From the NCBI GenBank assembly GCA_017525245.1, contig JAFXTE010000061.1, positions 62,001 through 126,000 on the forward strand: a stretch of DNA of 64,000 bases, given 5' to 3'. Source of the stretch: Bacteroidales bacterium. Its GTDB lineage: Bacteria; Bacteroidota; Bacteroidia; Bacteroidales; WCHB1-69. Shown piece after piece: positions 52,023 through 61,494 of this stretch. The position numbers and the translations under genes are program-made. The notes below the pieces were generated by a model, which was given only the letters and a program-made list of their open reading frames with translations, was not told the origin of the DNA and did no database searches. The first letter of the stretch is position 1. Each line of letters begins with the position of its first letter.

Positions 52023-53570
52023 ATGATTATGAACTACATAAAACAAACCTACGGCGAAAACACCACCTGCGATTTCAAGGAGGCAGTGGAGCGCAAGCAG
52101 CCCAAAAGCTGGCTAAAAAGTGTCAGTGCTTTTGCCAACACTGTTGGAGGCATGCTCGTTTTTGGTGTGAACGACGATGGAGAAACTATAGGATTAGAGA
52201 ATGCGAAAGCGGATGCCGAGTTCATTAGTGACCGCATTAAAGTTTTTATGGACCCCGTTCCGGAATTTGAAATGGTCACCAAGCCCGCCGGCAACGGCCG
52301 TTTCTTATTGGAATTACATGTTTCAGCTGGTGATATGACACCGTACTATTATGTGAACAGCGGCACTCACTCCGCTTTTATTCGCATAGGTGACGAAAGC
52401 GTGATTACCAACGCGCACCAATTGAGCGCCCTCGTGTTGAAAGGCCGCAACCGCACCTACGATTCTTTGGTTACGGAATATCATTTGGGAGAGTTGACTT
52501 TCGACACTTTGGCCAAGACCTACCAGAAGCAAACGGGACAACCTTTTGAGGATAAGCTGTTGCAATCGTTTTCTTTGGTGACCGATGACGGCGTGCTTAC
52601 ACAGGCGGGCGTGCTGTTCTCCGATCAATGTCCGTACCGCCATTCCAGTCTTTATTGCACACGCTGGAACGGATTGGAAAAAGATGACGCCCTCGATTCG
52701 CGCGAGTATCAAGGCAATTTGCTTACATTGTTGGATGCAGGTGTGCAGTTCATGACTTTGCACAACAAGAAAGGCTGGATAAAGTTGCCCAACCGCCGTT
52801 TGGACACGCCCGATTACTCTGACCGCGCCTTGTTCGAGGCCTTGGTGAATGCGCTCATCCACCGCGACTATTCCGAGCTGGGCAGCGAGGTGCACATCGA
52901 CATTTACGACAACCGGTTGGTCATCTACTCGCCAGGCGGCATGTTTGACGGCAGTCTGATACAGAACCGTGATTTGAACGAGGTGCCATCCAGACGCCGC
53001 AATCCCATTTTGGCTGATGTGTTCACGCAGTTCGGCTACATGGAGAAACGTGGCAGCGGTCTGCGCAAAATCCGCAACGAAACCGCCAAACTGCCCGGAT
53101 TCACCAATGAAAAACGGCCTACTTTCCGCTCGCAATACGAATCATTCTTTACCGAGATTCTGAATAACAATTACAGTGATGAGAGTCAAGGTGAGGTTCA
53201 AAATGACACTCACGGTGGCAGCATAAATGTCGCAATAGAATTATCTGAAAGACAGAAACTTATAATCACAGCCATACAAAATGTCGCACAAAATGTCGCA
53301 CAAAATGTCGCACAAAATGTCGCACAAAATGTCGCACAAAAACACAAGGTAAACACTCAATACCTTGCTGAAACATTAGGTGTGAACAGAAAAACAATTC
53401 AGCGAGAATTGGTGGATTTGGTTGAAAAGCATATTGTTCAATGGGTTGGTTCTGACAAAACTGGCCATTGGGAAGTGACAAGTCCCCCGAATGTCCCTCA
53501 AGATGTCCTTCACAATGTCCCCCAAGATGGCAGTATAAATGTCGCAAAAAAAGCAAGTAAACATAGATAA
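52023..53570 (+). CDS. Schlafen/AlbA_2-type putative regulator with NVAQ tandem repeat
   Basis: 515 residues. Residues 1-130 are a Schlafen-type AlbA_2 domain (CDFKEAVERKQPKSWLKSVS, AFANTVGGMLVFGVNDDGE). Residues about 260-345 match the GHKL-like C-terminal part of RecG-like regulators (ALFEALVNALIHRDYSELGS, NRLVIYSPGGMFDG, FTQFGYMEKRGSGLRKIRNE). Residues 419-438 are five copies of Gln-Asn-Val-Ala from a perfect 12-bp repeat, then a winged helix (LAETLGVNRKTIQRELVDLV). More Asn-Val-(Ala/Pro) motifs occur around it. The type IIG restriction-modification gene follows after 12 nt, so the two are one operon. Such proteins are often encoded beside restriction systems; this one may regulate or assist the enzyme. 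Starts at 52023 and 52029 are both possible. Confidence 0.85.
   Translation: MIMNYIKQTYGENTTCDFKEAVERKQPKSWLKSVSAFANTVGGMLVFGVNDDGETIGLENAKADAEFISDRIKVFMDPVPEFEMVTKPAGNGRFLLELHVSAGDMTPYYYVNSGTHSAFIRIGDESVITNAHQLSALVLKGRNRTYDSLVTEYHLGELTFDTLAKTYQKQTGQPFEDKLLQSFSLVTDDGVLTQAGVLFSDQCPYRHSSLYCTRWNGLEKDDALDSREYQGNLLTLLDAGVQFMTLHNKKGWIKLPNRRLDTPDYSDRALFEALVNALIHRDYSELGSEVHIDIYDNRLVIYSPGGMFDGSLIQNRDLNEVPSRRRNPILADVFTQFGYMEKRGSGLRKIRNETAKLPGFTNEKRPTFRSQYESFFTEILNNNYSDESQGEVQNDTHGGSINVAIELSERQKLIITAIQNVAQNVAQNVAQNVAQNVAQKHKVNTQYLAETLGVNRKTIQRELVDLVEKHIVQWVGSDKTGHWEVTSPPNVPQDVLHNVPQDGSINVAKKASKHR
53277..53336 (+). repeat. Five perfect tandem copies of CAAAATGTCGCA
   Basis: Five identical 12-bp units within the Schlafen-type gene, encoding (QNVA)x5. 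Since 12 is divisible by 3, copy-number change would alter linker length without breaking the frame. Confidence 0.97.
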
Positions 53571-53582
53571 AACCAAGTAAAT

Positions 53583-56500
53583 ATGCACGAATCTATTAAA
53601 ACCTATATAGAAGAGCTGAACAAGTGTTATGCTACAGGGGTGGCCCGCGAGCACGCCTACCGTCCGGCATTGCAGAACCTCATGTGCGGCCTGCTGCCCA
53701 AGAGTTATACCATTGTCAACGAACCGGCACGCACCGACTGTGGCGCACCCGATTTCATCATCCTCAAAGGCGACACTCCGATGGCGTTCATCGAGGCCAA
53801 AGACCTGCAAGACACCGATCTCGACGGCAAGAAGGAACACAAGGAGCAGTTCGAGCGCTATCGTGCATCGCTCGATCACATCATTTTCACCGACTACCTA
53901 GACTTCCATCTTTACGAAAACGGCGAATATGTGGATGCCGTCCGACTGGCAGACATCCGTGGCGGGAAGATTGTGCCCATTGAGGAATCCATCGACAAGT
54001 TCTTGCAAATCGTCAAGCGGCTGGCCGATGCCGCCCCGCAGCGCATCACTTCGCCCGCAAGACTTGCGAAAGTGATGGCCTGCAAAGCCCGCTTGTTGGC
54101 CAACGTGATTGAGCAGGCGTTAGAGAACGACAAAGAGCAGACCTCGGAATTGGCCCTCCAGATGAAAGTGTTTCGCGAATACCTTATCCACGACCTGAAC
54201 GAGAAAACCTTTGCCGACATCTACGCCCAAACCATTGCCTACGGTCTCTTCTCGGCACGCCTGAATGACAGCACGCCAGAAGATTTCTCGCGAAGCGAGG
54301 CCAACGAGCTGATCCCGAAAAGCAACCCGCTGTTACGCAGGATTTTCAACGACATTGCCGGCTATAATGTGGACCATCGCATCGCCTGGATTGTGGACGA
54401 TCTGGTGGCCGTTTTCGGCGTAACCGACATGGACACGGTGATGAAAGACTTCGGCGAGGTCACCAAGCGCAACGACCCCATGATGCACTTCTACGAGGAC
54501 TTCCTTGGCCAATACGACCCGCAAACTAAAGCTCAACGTGGTGTTTACTACACTCCGCAACCTGTGGTCGATTTCATCGTGCGCGCTGTGGACGACATTC
54601 TGAAACGCGACTTCAATCTACCCATGGGTCTTGCCGACAATTCGATGATTGACCATGAAGTTGTGAACGACCAGTATTCCGGCAAGAAGGGTGAGAGCAA
54701 AACTCTGAAAAAACGAATGCATCGAGTACAGATTCTCGACCCAGCCACGGGCACAGGCACCTTCCTTGCCACCGTCATCCGTCAAATCCATGCCAACATG
54801 GAAGGACAATGGGGCGCCTGGGGTAGCTATGTGGAGCAGCATCTGTTACCCAGATTGAACGGCTTCGAACTAATGATGGCCTCCTACACCATTGCCCACC
54901 TCAAACTCAACATGATACTTCGCGAGACTGGTTTTATTCAACAGAGTGACAAGCGTCTTCGTGTTTACCTTACCAATAGCCTTGAAGAACACAACGTCGA
55001 CACAGGCACTCTCTTTTCTGCCGCTATCAGTCAAGAGAGTAACGAAGCAAGCCACATCAAACGTGACTGCCCAGTAATGGTGATGATTGGCAATCCGCCG
55101 TACAGTGTTAGCAGTTCAAACAATAGTGACTATATCTTACGTCTCCTTAATGACTACAAAAAGGATCTTAACGAACGCAATATTCAGCCTTTGTCGGACG
55201 ACTATATCAAGTTCATCCGCATCGGGCAGGAATATATCAGCCGAACCAGCGAAGGTATATTGGCATTCATTTGCAACAACACCTTCCTCGATGGCATCAT
55301 CCACCGCCAGATGCGCAAGGAGTTAATGCAGAAATTTGATGAGATTTATATCCTTGACCTACACGGCAACAGCCGCAAGAAAGAAACCGCTCTTGATGGC
55401 TCTAAAGATGAGAATGTGTTTGATATTATGCAAGGTGTAAGTATTAATATCTTCGTGAAAAAGCCAAATGACAAAAATGAACACAAATGCCAAGTTTTCC
55501 ATTTTGACCTCCTCGAAAGCCGAGAGAAAAAATACGAATTTCTGCAAGGTCACAACCTCGAAGAAATAGGTTGGAGCAGATTGCACCCCGAAGAACCTTA
55601 CCAATTCTTCGTGCCGAAGGATTTCTCCCTGCAAGAAGAATACGAAAAGGGGTTCAAACTTGATGAGTTGTTCATCAATAATGTGAGTGGAATAAAGACA
55701 TCTAACGACAAGCTAAATGTCAAAGATACTAAACAAGATTTAGAAGAACTAATCAATGGTGCTCTTACCTTGTCCGAAGAAGAATTTAGGACGAAGTTCA
55801 ACGCTGGAAAAGACACTCGTGACTGGTCGGTAAGACGAGCACTTGATGATGTTAGGGAAAACAAAAACACATTGAAAATAGCCCCTTATTGTTACCGCCC
55901 GTTTGACAACAAATTCATCGTCTATACAGGCCGAACGAACGGAATCGTGGCCAGGCCACGATTCCGTTCGTTGCGAGCCATGTTATCTCCTCTGAATTTC
56001 GCGTTGTGTACAATTCGAATCAATCGGGATTACAATTTTGCAATTCTTGTAACAAATCATATTACTGACAAAACATTATTGTCCTCAAAAGACGACATTA
56101 ATCTTTTCCCACTATACAATTATAATCTCGGCGAAGCCGAGTCGATTTTTGAAAAAAACGAGATCTTGGTGCCAAATTTCAATGCCAAAATCGTCACAAC
56201 AATCGAATCTTCGATAAAAGAAGAAGTTTCTCCTTTAGAACTCTTCGATTACATCTACGCCGTACTGCATTCGCCGAACTATCGTGCTAAATACAAAGAG
56301 TTCCTAAAAATCGACTTCCCACGCATTCCATTTCCTGAATCGACCGAGGAGTTTCACCGTTTGGCGACTATCGGAGGTCAACTGCGCAAACTGCACCTTA
56401 TGGAAGACGTTCCGCCAACCAAGTACGCTCAATACAACAATCCTGGCAGCAACATGGTTGACAAACCCGAATACAAAGGCGGCAACGTGTGGATCAATAA

Positions 56501-56696
56501 GGAGCAGTGTTTTGAGGATGTTCCGGAAACGGCCTGGAACTTCTACATCGGCGGCTACCAGCCCGCCCAAAAATGGCTCAAAGACCGCAAAGGCCGCACC
56601 CTCACTTTTGATGACATTGCGCACTACCGCAAAATCATCACTGTCTTGCTTGAAACGGATAGGTTGATGAAGGAGATTGACGAAAAAACTGTTTGA
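53583..56696 (+). CDS. Single-chain type IIG/ISP-like restriction-modification enzyme
   Basis: 1037 residues. The N-terminus is a PD-(D/E)XK nuclease core: CGAPDFIILKGDTPMAFIEA then KDL, with Asp57, Glu71 and Lys73. A helical linker leads to an adenine-N6 methyltransferase: YYTPQPVVDFIVRAVDD, motif I LDPATGTGTFL (about 386-395) and motif IV IGNPPYS (about 503-508). The C-terminal third (YCYRPFDNKFIVYTGR onward, YIYAVLHSPNYRAKYKEFLK, IDFPRIPFP) is the specificity region of LlaBIII/type ISP-like enzymes. It should cut unmodified foreign DNA and methylate one strand of its site. No helicase motifs were seen. A 39-bp perfect palindrome lies in the specificity region (55934-55972). Cotranscribed with the Schlafen-type gene. 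Confidence 0.9.
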   Translation: MHESIKTYIEELNKCYATGVAREHAYRPALQNLMCGLLPKSYTIVNEPARTDCGAPDFIILKGDTPMAFIEAKDLQDTDLDGKKEHKEQFERYRASLDHIIFTDYLDFHLYENGEYVDAVRLADIRGGKIVPIEESIDKFLQIVKRLADAAPQRITSPARLAKVMACKARLLANVIEQALENDKEQTSELALQMKVFREYLIHDLNEKTFADIYAQTIAYGLFSARLNDSTPEDFSRSEANELIPKSNPLLRRIFNDIAGYNVDHRIAWIVDDLVAVFGVTDMDTVMKDFGEVTKRNDPMMHFYEDFLGQYDPQTKAQRGVYYTPQPVVDFIVRAVDDILKRDFNLPMGLADNSMIDHEVVNDQYSGKKGESKTLKKRMHRVQILDPATGTGTFLATVIRQIHANMEGQWGAWGSYVEQHLLPRLNGFELMMASYTIAHLKLNMILRETGFIQQSDKRLRVYLTNSLEEHNVDTGTLFSAAISQESNEASHIKRDCPVMVMIGNPPYSVSSSNNSDYILRLLNDYKKDLNERNIQPLSDDYIKFIRIGQEYISRTSEGILAFICNNTFLDGIIHRQMRKELMQKFDEIYILDLHGNSRKKETALDGSKDENVFDIMQGVSINIFVKKPNDKNEHKCQVFHFDLLESREKKYEFLQGHNLEEIGWSRLHPEEPYQFFVPKDFSLQEEYEKGFKLDELFINNVSGIKTSNDKLNVKDTKQDLEELINGALTLSEEEFRTKFNAGKDTRDWSVRRALDDVRENKNTLKIAPYCYRPFDNKFIVYTGRTNGIVARPRFRSLRAMLSPLNFALCTIRINRDYNFAILVTNHITDKTLLSSKDDINLFPLYNYNLGEAESIFEKNEILVPNFNAKIVTTIESSIKEEVSPLELFDYIYAVLHSPNYRAKYKEFLKIDFPRIPFPESTEEFHRLATIGGQLRKLHLMEDVPPTKYAQYNNPGSNMVDKPEYKGGNVWINKEQCFEDVPETAWNFYIGGYQPAQKWLKDRKGRTLTFDDIAHYRKIITVLLETDRLMKEIDEKTV
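55934..55972. repeat. 39-bp perfect palindrome inside the restriction-modification gene
   Basis: Arms AACGAACGGAATCGTGGCC and GGCCACGATTCCGTTCGTT, 19 bp each, around a single A. It encodes residues about 784-797 of the enzyme (TNGIVARPRFRSL region) in frame. Confidence 0.97.
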
Positions 56697-56748
56697 TTTA
56701 CAATTTTGAACTGTTTTCTGCCCCCTCTTCTCTATACCGAAAAATTAT

Positions 56749-56756
56749 TACCTTTG
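56749..56756 (+). promoter_or_regulatory. -7 box TACCTTTG
   Basis: TAnnTTTG followed by CCG, 14 nt before ATG 56771, implying a very short leader. Confidence 0.6.
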
Positions 56757-56770
56757 CCGTTTGATTTCGA

Positions 56771-57850
56771 ATGATTCAGGAAAATATGGAAAAACTGAAG
56801 AAAATATTACCCGATATCCTCAAGGTAACTCTCTTTTTAGGATTAGGGATTCTATTTATTTGGTTATCAATCAAAGATTTAAGCAAAGAAGATGTCCAGA
56901 TGATCTTCTCTTCGATGTCGCTGGTCAATAACCCTCGCGGATGGTTTTTCATCACGCTTTCGGCCGCGGCAATTGTAGCGGCGGACCTTGTGCGTGCCGC
57001 CAGAGCGAAACTCCTCCTCAAGTCCATTCACTACAAACCCCGCTTGTCGATGATGTTCTACTCCGTGATGGTCTGCTATCTAGCCAACCTCGCCCTGCCC
57101 CGTCTCGGAGAAGTCCTCCGCTGCACCTTCCTGCAACGCTACGAAAACGTTCCCTTCCAGAAATCCCTTGGCACGGTTATCCTCGAACGCGCCGTTGACT
57201 TGGTCTGTTGGCTCTTCTTGCTCATCGTCGCGATGCTGCTGAACAACGGCCTGCTGTCGCAACTTGTCGTGGATCAGGAAACGGGTACAACCCTCCAGGA
57301 ATGGTTCGCGCAAAAAGGACTCAGCTACATTGGCAACTACTTGATCTACATTGTTATAGCCATTATCATCCTACTCGTTATTATTATCCGCGCAACACGT
57401 AACTGGTGGCAGAAGAAACCCGCGCTGGTCAAAGTCGCCGATTTCTTCAAAGGCATCTGGCATGGCTTTGTTTCCATCAAGGATATCCCTAAACCGTGGC
57501 ATTTTGTGTTCTGGACCGTTGCCATGTGGGTGTTCTACTTCTTCGGTGTCTATCTTTTCTTCCACGCCCTACCCTATCTGCAGCATGTCGGTCCCGGTGC
57601 CGCGTTCACCGTGCTCGTTTTCGGCACCATTGCCTTCATTATCTCCCAAGGTGGTTTGGGCGCGTACCCGCTTATCACCGCAGGAATCGTTATGCTTTAC
57701 GGCATCTCCTACACGCAGGGATTGGCCGCAGGATGGATTGGCTGGATTCTGCAAACCGCTGTGTCTTTGATACTTGGATTTTTCTCACTCGCCGTCACTT
57801 CTTTCTATAAGAAACATGATGCGGCTCAAATTCCGAAAGAGAATGAGTGA
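56771..57850 (+). CDS. Flippase-like membrane protein (LPG synthase TM/YbhN family)
   Basis: 359 residues with about eight membrane segments. The pattern [17 protein letters not shown], then [20 protein letters not shown], the conserved [20 protein letters not shown] followed by [16 protein letters not shown], and [18 protein letters not shown] identifies the lysylphosphatidylglycerol-synthase-type membrane domain without the transferase part. Family members are thought to flip lipids or export lipid-linked molecules. It opens a tight rightward operon: its stop overlaps the start of rfaE2 by 8 nt, and the M23-LysM gene follows with a 1-nt overlap, so a role in envelope building is likely. Confidence 0.88.
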   Translation: MIQENMEKLKKILPDILKVTLFLGLGILFIWLSIKDLSKEDVQMIFSSMSLVNNPRGWFFITLSAAAIVAADLVRAARAKLLLKSIHYKPRLSMMFYSVMVCYLANLALPRLGEVLRCTFLQRYENVPFQKSLGTVILERAVDLVCWLFLLIVAMLLNNGLLSQLVVDQETGTTLQEWFAQKGLSYIGNYLIYIVIAIIILLVIIIRATRNWWQKKPALVKVADFFKGIWHGFVSIKDIPKPWHFVFWTVAMWVFYFFGVYLFFHALPYLQHVGPGAAFTVLVFGTIAFIISQGGLGAYPLITAGIVMLYGISYTQGLAAGWIGWILQTAVSLILGFFSLAVTSFYKKHDAAQIPKENE

Positions 57851-58337
57851 TTCACATATATATATTAATATTGAACAAAAAATTGTCGGGCGAGACTTTT
57901 TCAACGAAAAGATCCTTGAGCTGCACCAACAGAAGATCGTCTTCACCAACGGTTGCTTTGATGTACTGCATTTCGGACACGTTCATTATCTTTTGGAAGC
58001 CAAGAAGTTAGGTGACATACTCGTTGTGGGATTAAACAGTGACAATTCTGTACGGCGGTTGAAAGGGCCGTCAAGACCCATCAATGGGGAAAAAGAACGC
58101 GCCTTTGTGTTAGCCGCACTCAGCTTTGTGGATTATGTCGTTCTGTTTGAAGAAGATACACCCGAAAACCTCATCAAAGCCGTACGACCGGACGTATTGG
58201 TGAAGGGTGGCGACTACACTCTTGACCAAATCGTCGGAGCCGACTATATGAGACAAAACGGAGGCATCGTCACCACTATTCCGTTTGTGGAAGGCTACTC
58301 CTCGTCCCGAATCATTGAACAATTAAAAACTAAATAA
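57843..58337 (+). CDS. rfaE2: D-glycero-beta-D-manno-heptose 1-phosphate adenylyltransferase
   Basis: 164 residues; the nucleotidyltransferase half of HldE as a free-standing protein. It activates heptose 1-phosphate to ADP-heptose for LPS core. The motifs [18 protein letters not shown] (HxGH), [19 protein letters not shown] and [10 protein letters not shown] are characteristic. I chose ATG 57843, overlapping the previous gene by 8 nt, because upstream frame sequence is the flippase gene read out of frame. It sits between two envelope genes. Confidence 0.93.
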   Translation: MSDSHIYINIEQKIVGRDFFNEKILELHQQKIVFTNGCFDVLHFGHVHYLLEAKKLGDILVVGLNSDNSVRRLKGPSRPINGEKERAFVLAALSFVDYVVLFEEDTPENLIKAVRPDVLVKGGDYTLDQIVGADYMRQNGGIVTTIPFVEGYSSSRIIEQLKTK

Positions 58338-59476
58338 TGAAAAAGTTAACCATTATCCTATTGTCTCTTTGCGCCACCGCTTTGATGGCGCAAAATCCGG
58401 ATGTCACCGCATACTCGCAGAATATCGCCTTGGCAGATTCTCTTAACAGTCGGCAAAGCATATCCAGACAGCCAGCATCATACCCCTACATATCAGAAAG
58501 TTACGAAATTCCAGCATACGGCTTGTACCAGCGTTATTGGGACACTTCAAATCTGCGGAGCAAGATGCTGGAGATTCCGTTCTCCAACGACCGGCTGATG
58601 CTGATGTTGGTGCAGGATGCCAACAATCCGTTTGTGATGCCGTGCCAGTTCGACAAAATCCGCACTGGCTATGGCGAAACAAAAAACGGCAGTTTCCATC
58701 CCGGGATCGATCTGAAAACTGAACCCCAGACCTTGGTCAAGAGCTGTTTCGACGGTGTGGTTCGTATGGCTTGCGACTACGGTGACTACGGTCTTACCGT
58801 GGTGGTGCGCCATTACAATGGCCTGGAAACCGTGTATGCCCACCTCGACAAGGTGTGCGTGATGCCCAACCAAATCGTGAAAGCCGGGCAAGTAATCGGG
58901 CAAACCGGCACTACCGGCAACACCAAGGAGTGCATCCTCCATTTTGAGACCCGTTTCCTAAACGAATATTTCAATCCCGAATTAGTCATAAATTTCGAGG
59001 ATGAGGATGTGCTGCAGAACAACATGGCACTGATGTCCCACGATTTCAACATTCTGCCGTTAACGGATGTGGGTAATTGGAAACCATCGGTAACGAAACC
59101 AAAGGACACTGCGTTAAACAGCCAACCTGAAAAGACATTGCCCATTAAGATGGAAGAGAGACCACAGCCCAAAACTTTGGACTTGGATCCAGACGCACAA
59201 TCTCCCGAAATAACAGAACGCCGCGCCTCTTCCGAACAGTCCCGCAGTTTGGATCCGGACGCACAATCCCCTGAAATATCAGGGGAAAACGCGCCACAAG
59301 CGCAAGCGAAACCCCAACCGCAGACATCTGAACCGGTGTACCATACGGTTATTGCCGGAGAAACCCTTTACAAGATTGCAGCGAAATACCACACAACTGT
59401 TGACAAAATACTATCCCTCAACAATTTGAAGAATGCCGACAAAATTGCCGAGGGACAGAAATTGCGAGTGAAATAA
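58337..59476 (+). CDS. M23-like (LytM) protein with LysM domain, altered active site
   Basis: 379 residues. Signal peptide [19 protein letters not shown]. The LytM-like domain (about 90-215) has the first zinc motif HPGIDL (His121, Asp125) and YAHLD (His169), but the last motif reads CILHFET: His202 is kept as zinc ligand while the catalytic first His of HxH is Ile200. It may therefore be a non-hydrolytic activator, like EnvC/NlpD types. A Pro/Glu-rich linker with two DPDAQSPEI repeats leads to a C-terminal LysM domain (about 334-379, HTVIAGETLYKIAAKYHTTV). Its ATG overlaps the rfaE2 stop by one base. A palindrome follows the stop by 2 nt. Confidence 0.9.
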   Translation: MKKLTIILLSLCATALMAQNPDVTAYSQNIALADSLNSRQSISRQPASYPYISESYEIPAYGLYQRYWDTSNLRSKMLEIPFSNDRLMLMLVQDANNPFVMPCQFDKIRTGYGETKNGSFHPGIDLKTEPQTLVKSCFDGVVRMACDYGDYGLTVVVRHYNGLETVYAHLDKVCVMPNQIVKAGQVIGQTGTTGNTKECILHFETRFLNEYFNPELVINFEDEDVLQNNMALMSHDFNILPLTDVGNWKPSVTKPKDTALNSQPEKTLPIKMEERPQPKTLDLDPDAQSPEITERRASSEQSRSLDPDAQSPEISGENAPQAQAKPQPQTSEPVYHTVIAGETLYKIAAKYHTTVDKILSLNNLKNADKIAEGQKLRVK

Positions 59477-59478
59477 CA

Positions 59479-59506
59479 GTAGAGACGCAATATTTTGCGT
59501 CTCTAC
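59479..59506. repeat. Palindrome, GTAGAGACGC family, copy 3
   Basis: 28 bp, with one mismatched pair near the centre compared with 45119-45146. It lies between the convergent M23 and transporter genes and could terminate both. Confidence 0.85.
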
Positions 59507-59533
59507 AATGGTGAAATTTGGAAAAATACGAAA

Positions 59534-60823
59534 TTACGCTTCGGAAGGAATCGTCTCCTTCTCTTCTTTGAACGCGAAGATGAATGTCACCGCGACAAAA
59601 AGGGCATAACCCGCAAACAAAAACCACACTGTTTTCCAATCTCCCATAAGAAAATGTCGCGTTCCGGCAACTGTTTCTACAGCTTGCCATGTGCAGAAAT
59701 GGTTCACTACCATTTGCGCAACCAAAGTACCGATTGTGGCACCTATTCCGTTGGTCATCAACATGAAGAGTCCCTGGGCTGAAGAACGTATAGAGACATC
59801 CGTTTCCTTATCTACAAACAAAGAACCGCTGATATTGAAGAAGTCGAATGCCACACCATAGACAATCATAGAAAGAACGAACAGCCATACTCCAGGGCCT
59901 GGGTTGCCGACCCCAAAGAGACCAAACCGCAACACCCATGCGAACATCGCAATCAGCATCACTTTCTTAATACCGAACTTTTTAAGACAAAAAGGAATCA
60001 ACAGGATGCACAAGGTTTCTGAAATCTGCGAAAGAGAAACCAACATGTTGGCGTGTTGGACACCAAACGTGTTGGCATATTCCGATTCCGCTCCAAAACT
60101 CGAAATAAACGGGTTAGCGAATCCGTTAGTGATTTGCAAAGAAACACCGAGCATCATCGAAAAAATGAAGAAAACGGCCATCTTCTTTTCCTTAAACAGA
60201 GAAAATGCTTTAAGTCCCAATGCGTCAGCCATAGACTTGTGCTCGCCATTTTTCATAATGGGGCAGTCGGGCAATGTGAAAGAATAAGCAGCCAAGATTA
60301 TGCCTATGCCGCCACTGACAATGAATTGTTTGGCACTTTCTTGTAAACCAAGGAGGTCAACCATCCACATGGAACAAATAAAACCAATTGTTCCAAACAC
60401 CCGAATAGGAGGGAATGCTTTCACAGTGTCAAGACCTGCTTTATCCAATGCATTGTATGCCACAGCATTTGACAATGCTATAGTGGGCATATAAAACGCA
60501 ACCCCAATAGAATATAAGGTAAACAATGTGCCGAATTGGACAGCACTTCCAGCGGAAAGCCCGTACGCTCCTGCAGAAATCATAGCTGCGCCTGATATAG
60601 CATGGCTGATACCCAACATCTTTTGTGCAGGAATCCAACGATCAGCTACGATACCCAGCAGGGCAGGCATAAAAATGGAAACTATTCCTTGTATAGAGTA
60701 GAATAGTCCGATGTGACTTCCCATTCCATAAGGGCCCAAATAGCGTCCCATACAGGTCAAATACGCTCCCCAGACTGCAAACTGGAGAAAATTCATAAGA
60801 ACGAGTCTGACTTTTACGTTCAT
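59534..60823 (-). CDS. NupG-type nucleoside transporter (MFS)
   Basis: 429 residues with about 12 membrane segments. The start VRLVLMNFLQFAVWGAYLTC then MGRYLGP, and inner motifs such as GIVADRWIPAQKMLGISHAI, AFPPIRVFGTIGFICSMW and VYGVAFDFFNISGSLFVDKE match the nucleoside:proton symporter NupG/XapB family in Bacteroidota. It likely imports nucleosides through the inner membrane. The start is ATG 60823; downstream it meets the palindrome at 59479-59506. The upstream gap carries simple TTTAAG/TCTAAG repeats. Confidence 0.9.
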   Translation of the reverse strand: MNVKVRLVLMNFLQFAVWGAYLTCMGRYLGPYGMGSHIGLFYSIQGIVSIFMPALLGIVADRWIPAQKMLGISHAISGAAMISAGAYGLSAGSAVQFGTLFTLYSIGVAFYMPTIALSNAVAYNALDKAGLDTVKAFPPIRVFGTIGFICSMWMVDLLGLQESAKQFIVSGGIGIILAAYSFTLPDCPIMKNGEHKSMADALGLKAFSLFKEKKMAVFFIFSMMLGVSLQITNGFANPFISSFGAESEYANTFGVQHANMLVSLSQISETLCILLIPFCLKKFGIKKVMLIAMFAWVLRFGLFGVGNPGPGVWLFVLSMIVYGVAFDFFNISGSLFVDKETDVSIRSSAQGLFMLMTNGIGATIGTLVAQMVVNHFCTWQAVETVAGTRHFLMGDWKTVWFLFAGYALFVAVTFIFAFKEEKETIPSEA

Positions 60824-60835
60824 AATTTTATTGGT

Positions 60836-60876
60836 TTAAGTTTAAGTTTATGTCTAAGTCTATGTCTAAGTTTTAG
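60836..60876. repeat. TAAGTTTAAGTTTATGTCTAAG-like simple repeat region
   Basis: About 40 bp of imperfect six-base repeats (TTTAAG, TTTATG, TCTAAG) filling the gap between the FAH-family and transporter genes. Confidence 0.8.
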
Positions 60877-60877
60877 T

Positions 60878-61489
60878 TCACTTCACTTTAAAATCAAAAA
60901 GACACTCCTCCTCAAGATAACCTTGAAGGTGGTCGTTGATATGCACGGGACCCACGCCGACTGGCGTACCCGTAAACAAAATGTCCCCCATCTTCAGCGT
61001 CATAAAGCGGGAGACATACGAAATCAGTGTGTCGATAGAGAAAAGCATGTCCTTAGTATGCCCAGCCTGCACCTTCTCGCCGTTCAGTAAAAGATAAAAA
61101 TGCAAATCTTGTACATCCGCGAATCGGGTTTTGGGGACAAACTTTCCCACTACTGCCGAGCCGTCGAAAGCCTTGGCAATCTCCCACGGTTCCCCTTCGG
61201 CCATGCACTTGCGCTGGATGTCGCGGGCGGTGAAATCCACCCCGAGGCCGATTTCGTCATAGTACTTGTGAGCGAACTTCTCCGAAATGCATTTTCCCAA
61301 CCGATTAATTTTCACGATAATCTCGGTTTCGTAATGCACTTCATCCGAAAAATCGGGCAGGAAAAACGGCCGGTTGCAGCGGGTGATGGCCGACTCAGGC
61401 TTCAGGAAAAACACTGGCTGCGACGGGACTGCATTGTGTAATTCCGCCGCGTGTGCCGCATAATTGCGCCCTATACAAATGAACTTCAT
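60878..61489 (-). CDS. Fumarylacetoacetate hydrolase family protein
   Basis: 203 residues. The start MKFICIGRNYAAHAAELHN and the motifs PVFFLKPESAI, HYETEIIVKINRLGKCI, GLGVDFTARDIQRKCMAEGE and DILFTGTPVGVGPV identify the short FAH family, metal-dependent enzymes acting on beta-diketo acids such as acylpyruvates or oxaloacetate. The metal-binding acidic residues (Glu in HYETE, Asp in VDFTARD) are present. I chose ATG 61489 because the conserved start begins there; the previous gene's stop is only 5 nt upstream, so it is cotranscribed with the barrel gene at 61495. The exact substrate is unknown. Confidence 0.93.
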   Translation of the reverse strand: MKFICIGRNYAAHAAELHNAVPSQPVFFLKPESAITRCNRPFFLPDFSDEVHYETEIIVKINRLGKCISEKFAHKYYDEIGLGVDFTARDIQRKCMAEGEPWEIAKAFDGSAVVGKFVPKTRFADVQDLHFYLLLNGEKVQAGHTKDMLFSIDTLISYVSRFMTLKMGDILFTGTPVGVGPVHINDHLQGYLEEECLFDFKVK

Positions 61490-61494
61490 GCCGA

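Noticed and set aside
53277-53336. CRISPR-like short direct repeats
   Set aside because: Units are contiguous with no spacers and are in frame inside a protein gene.
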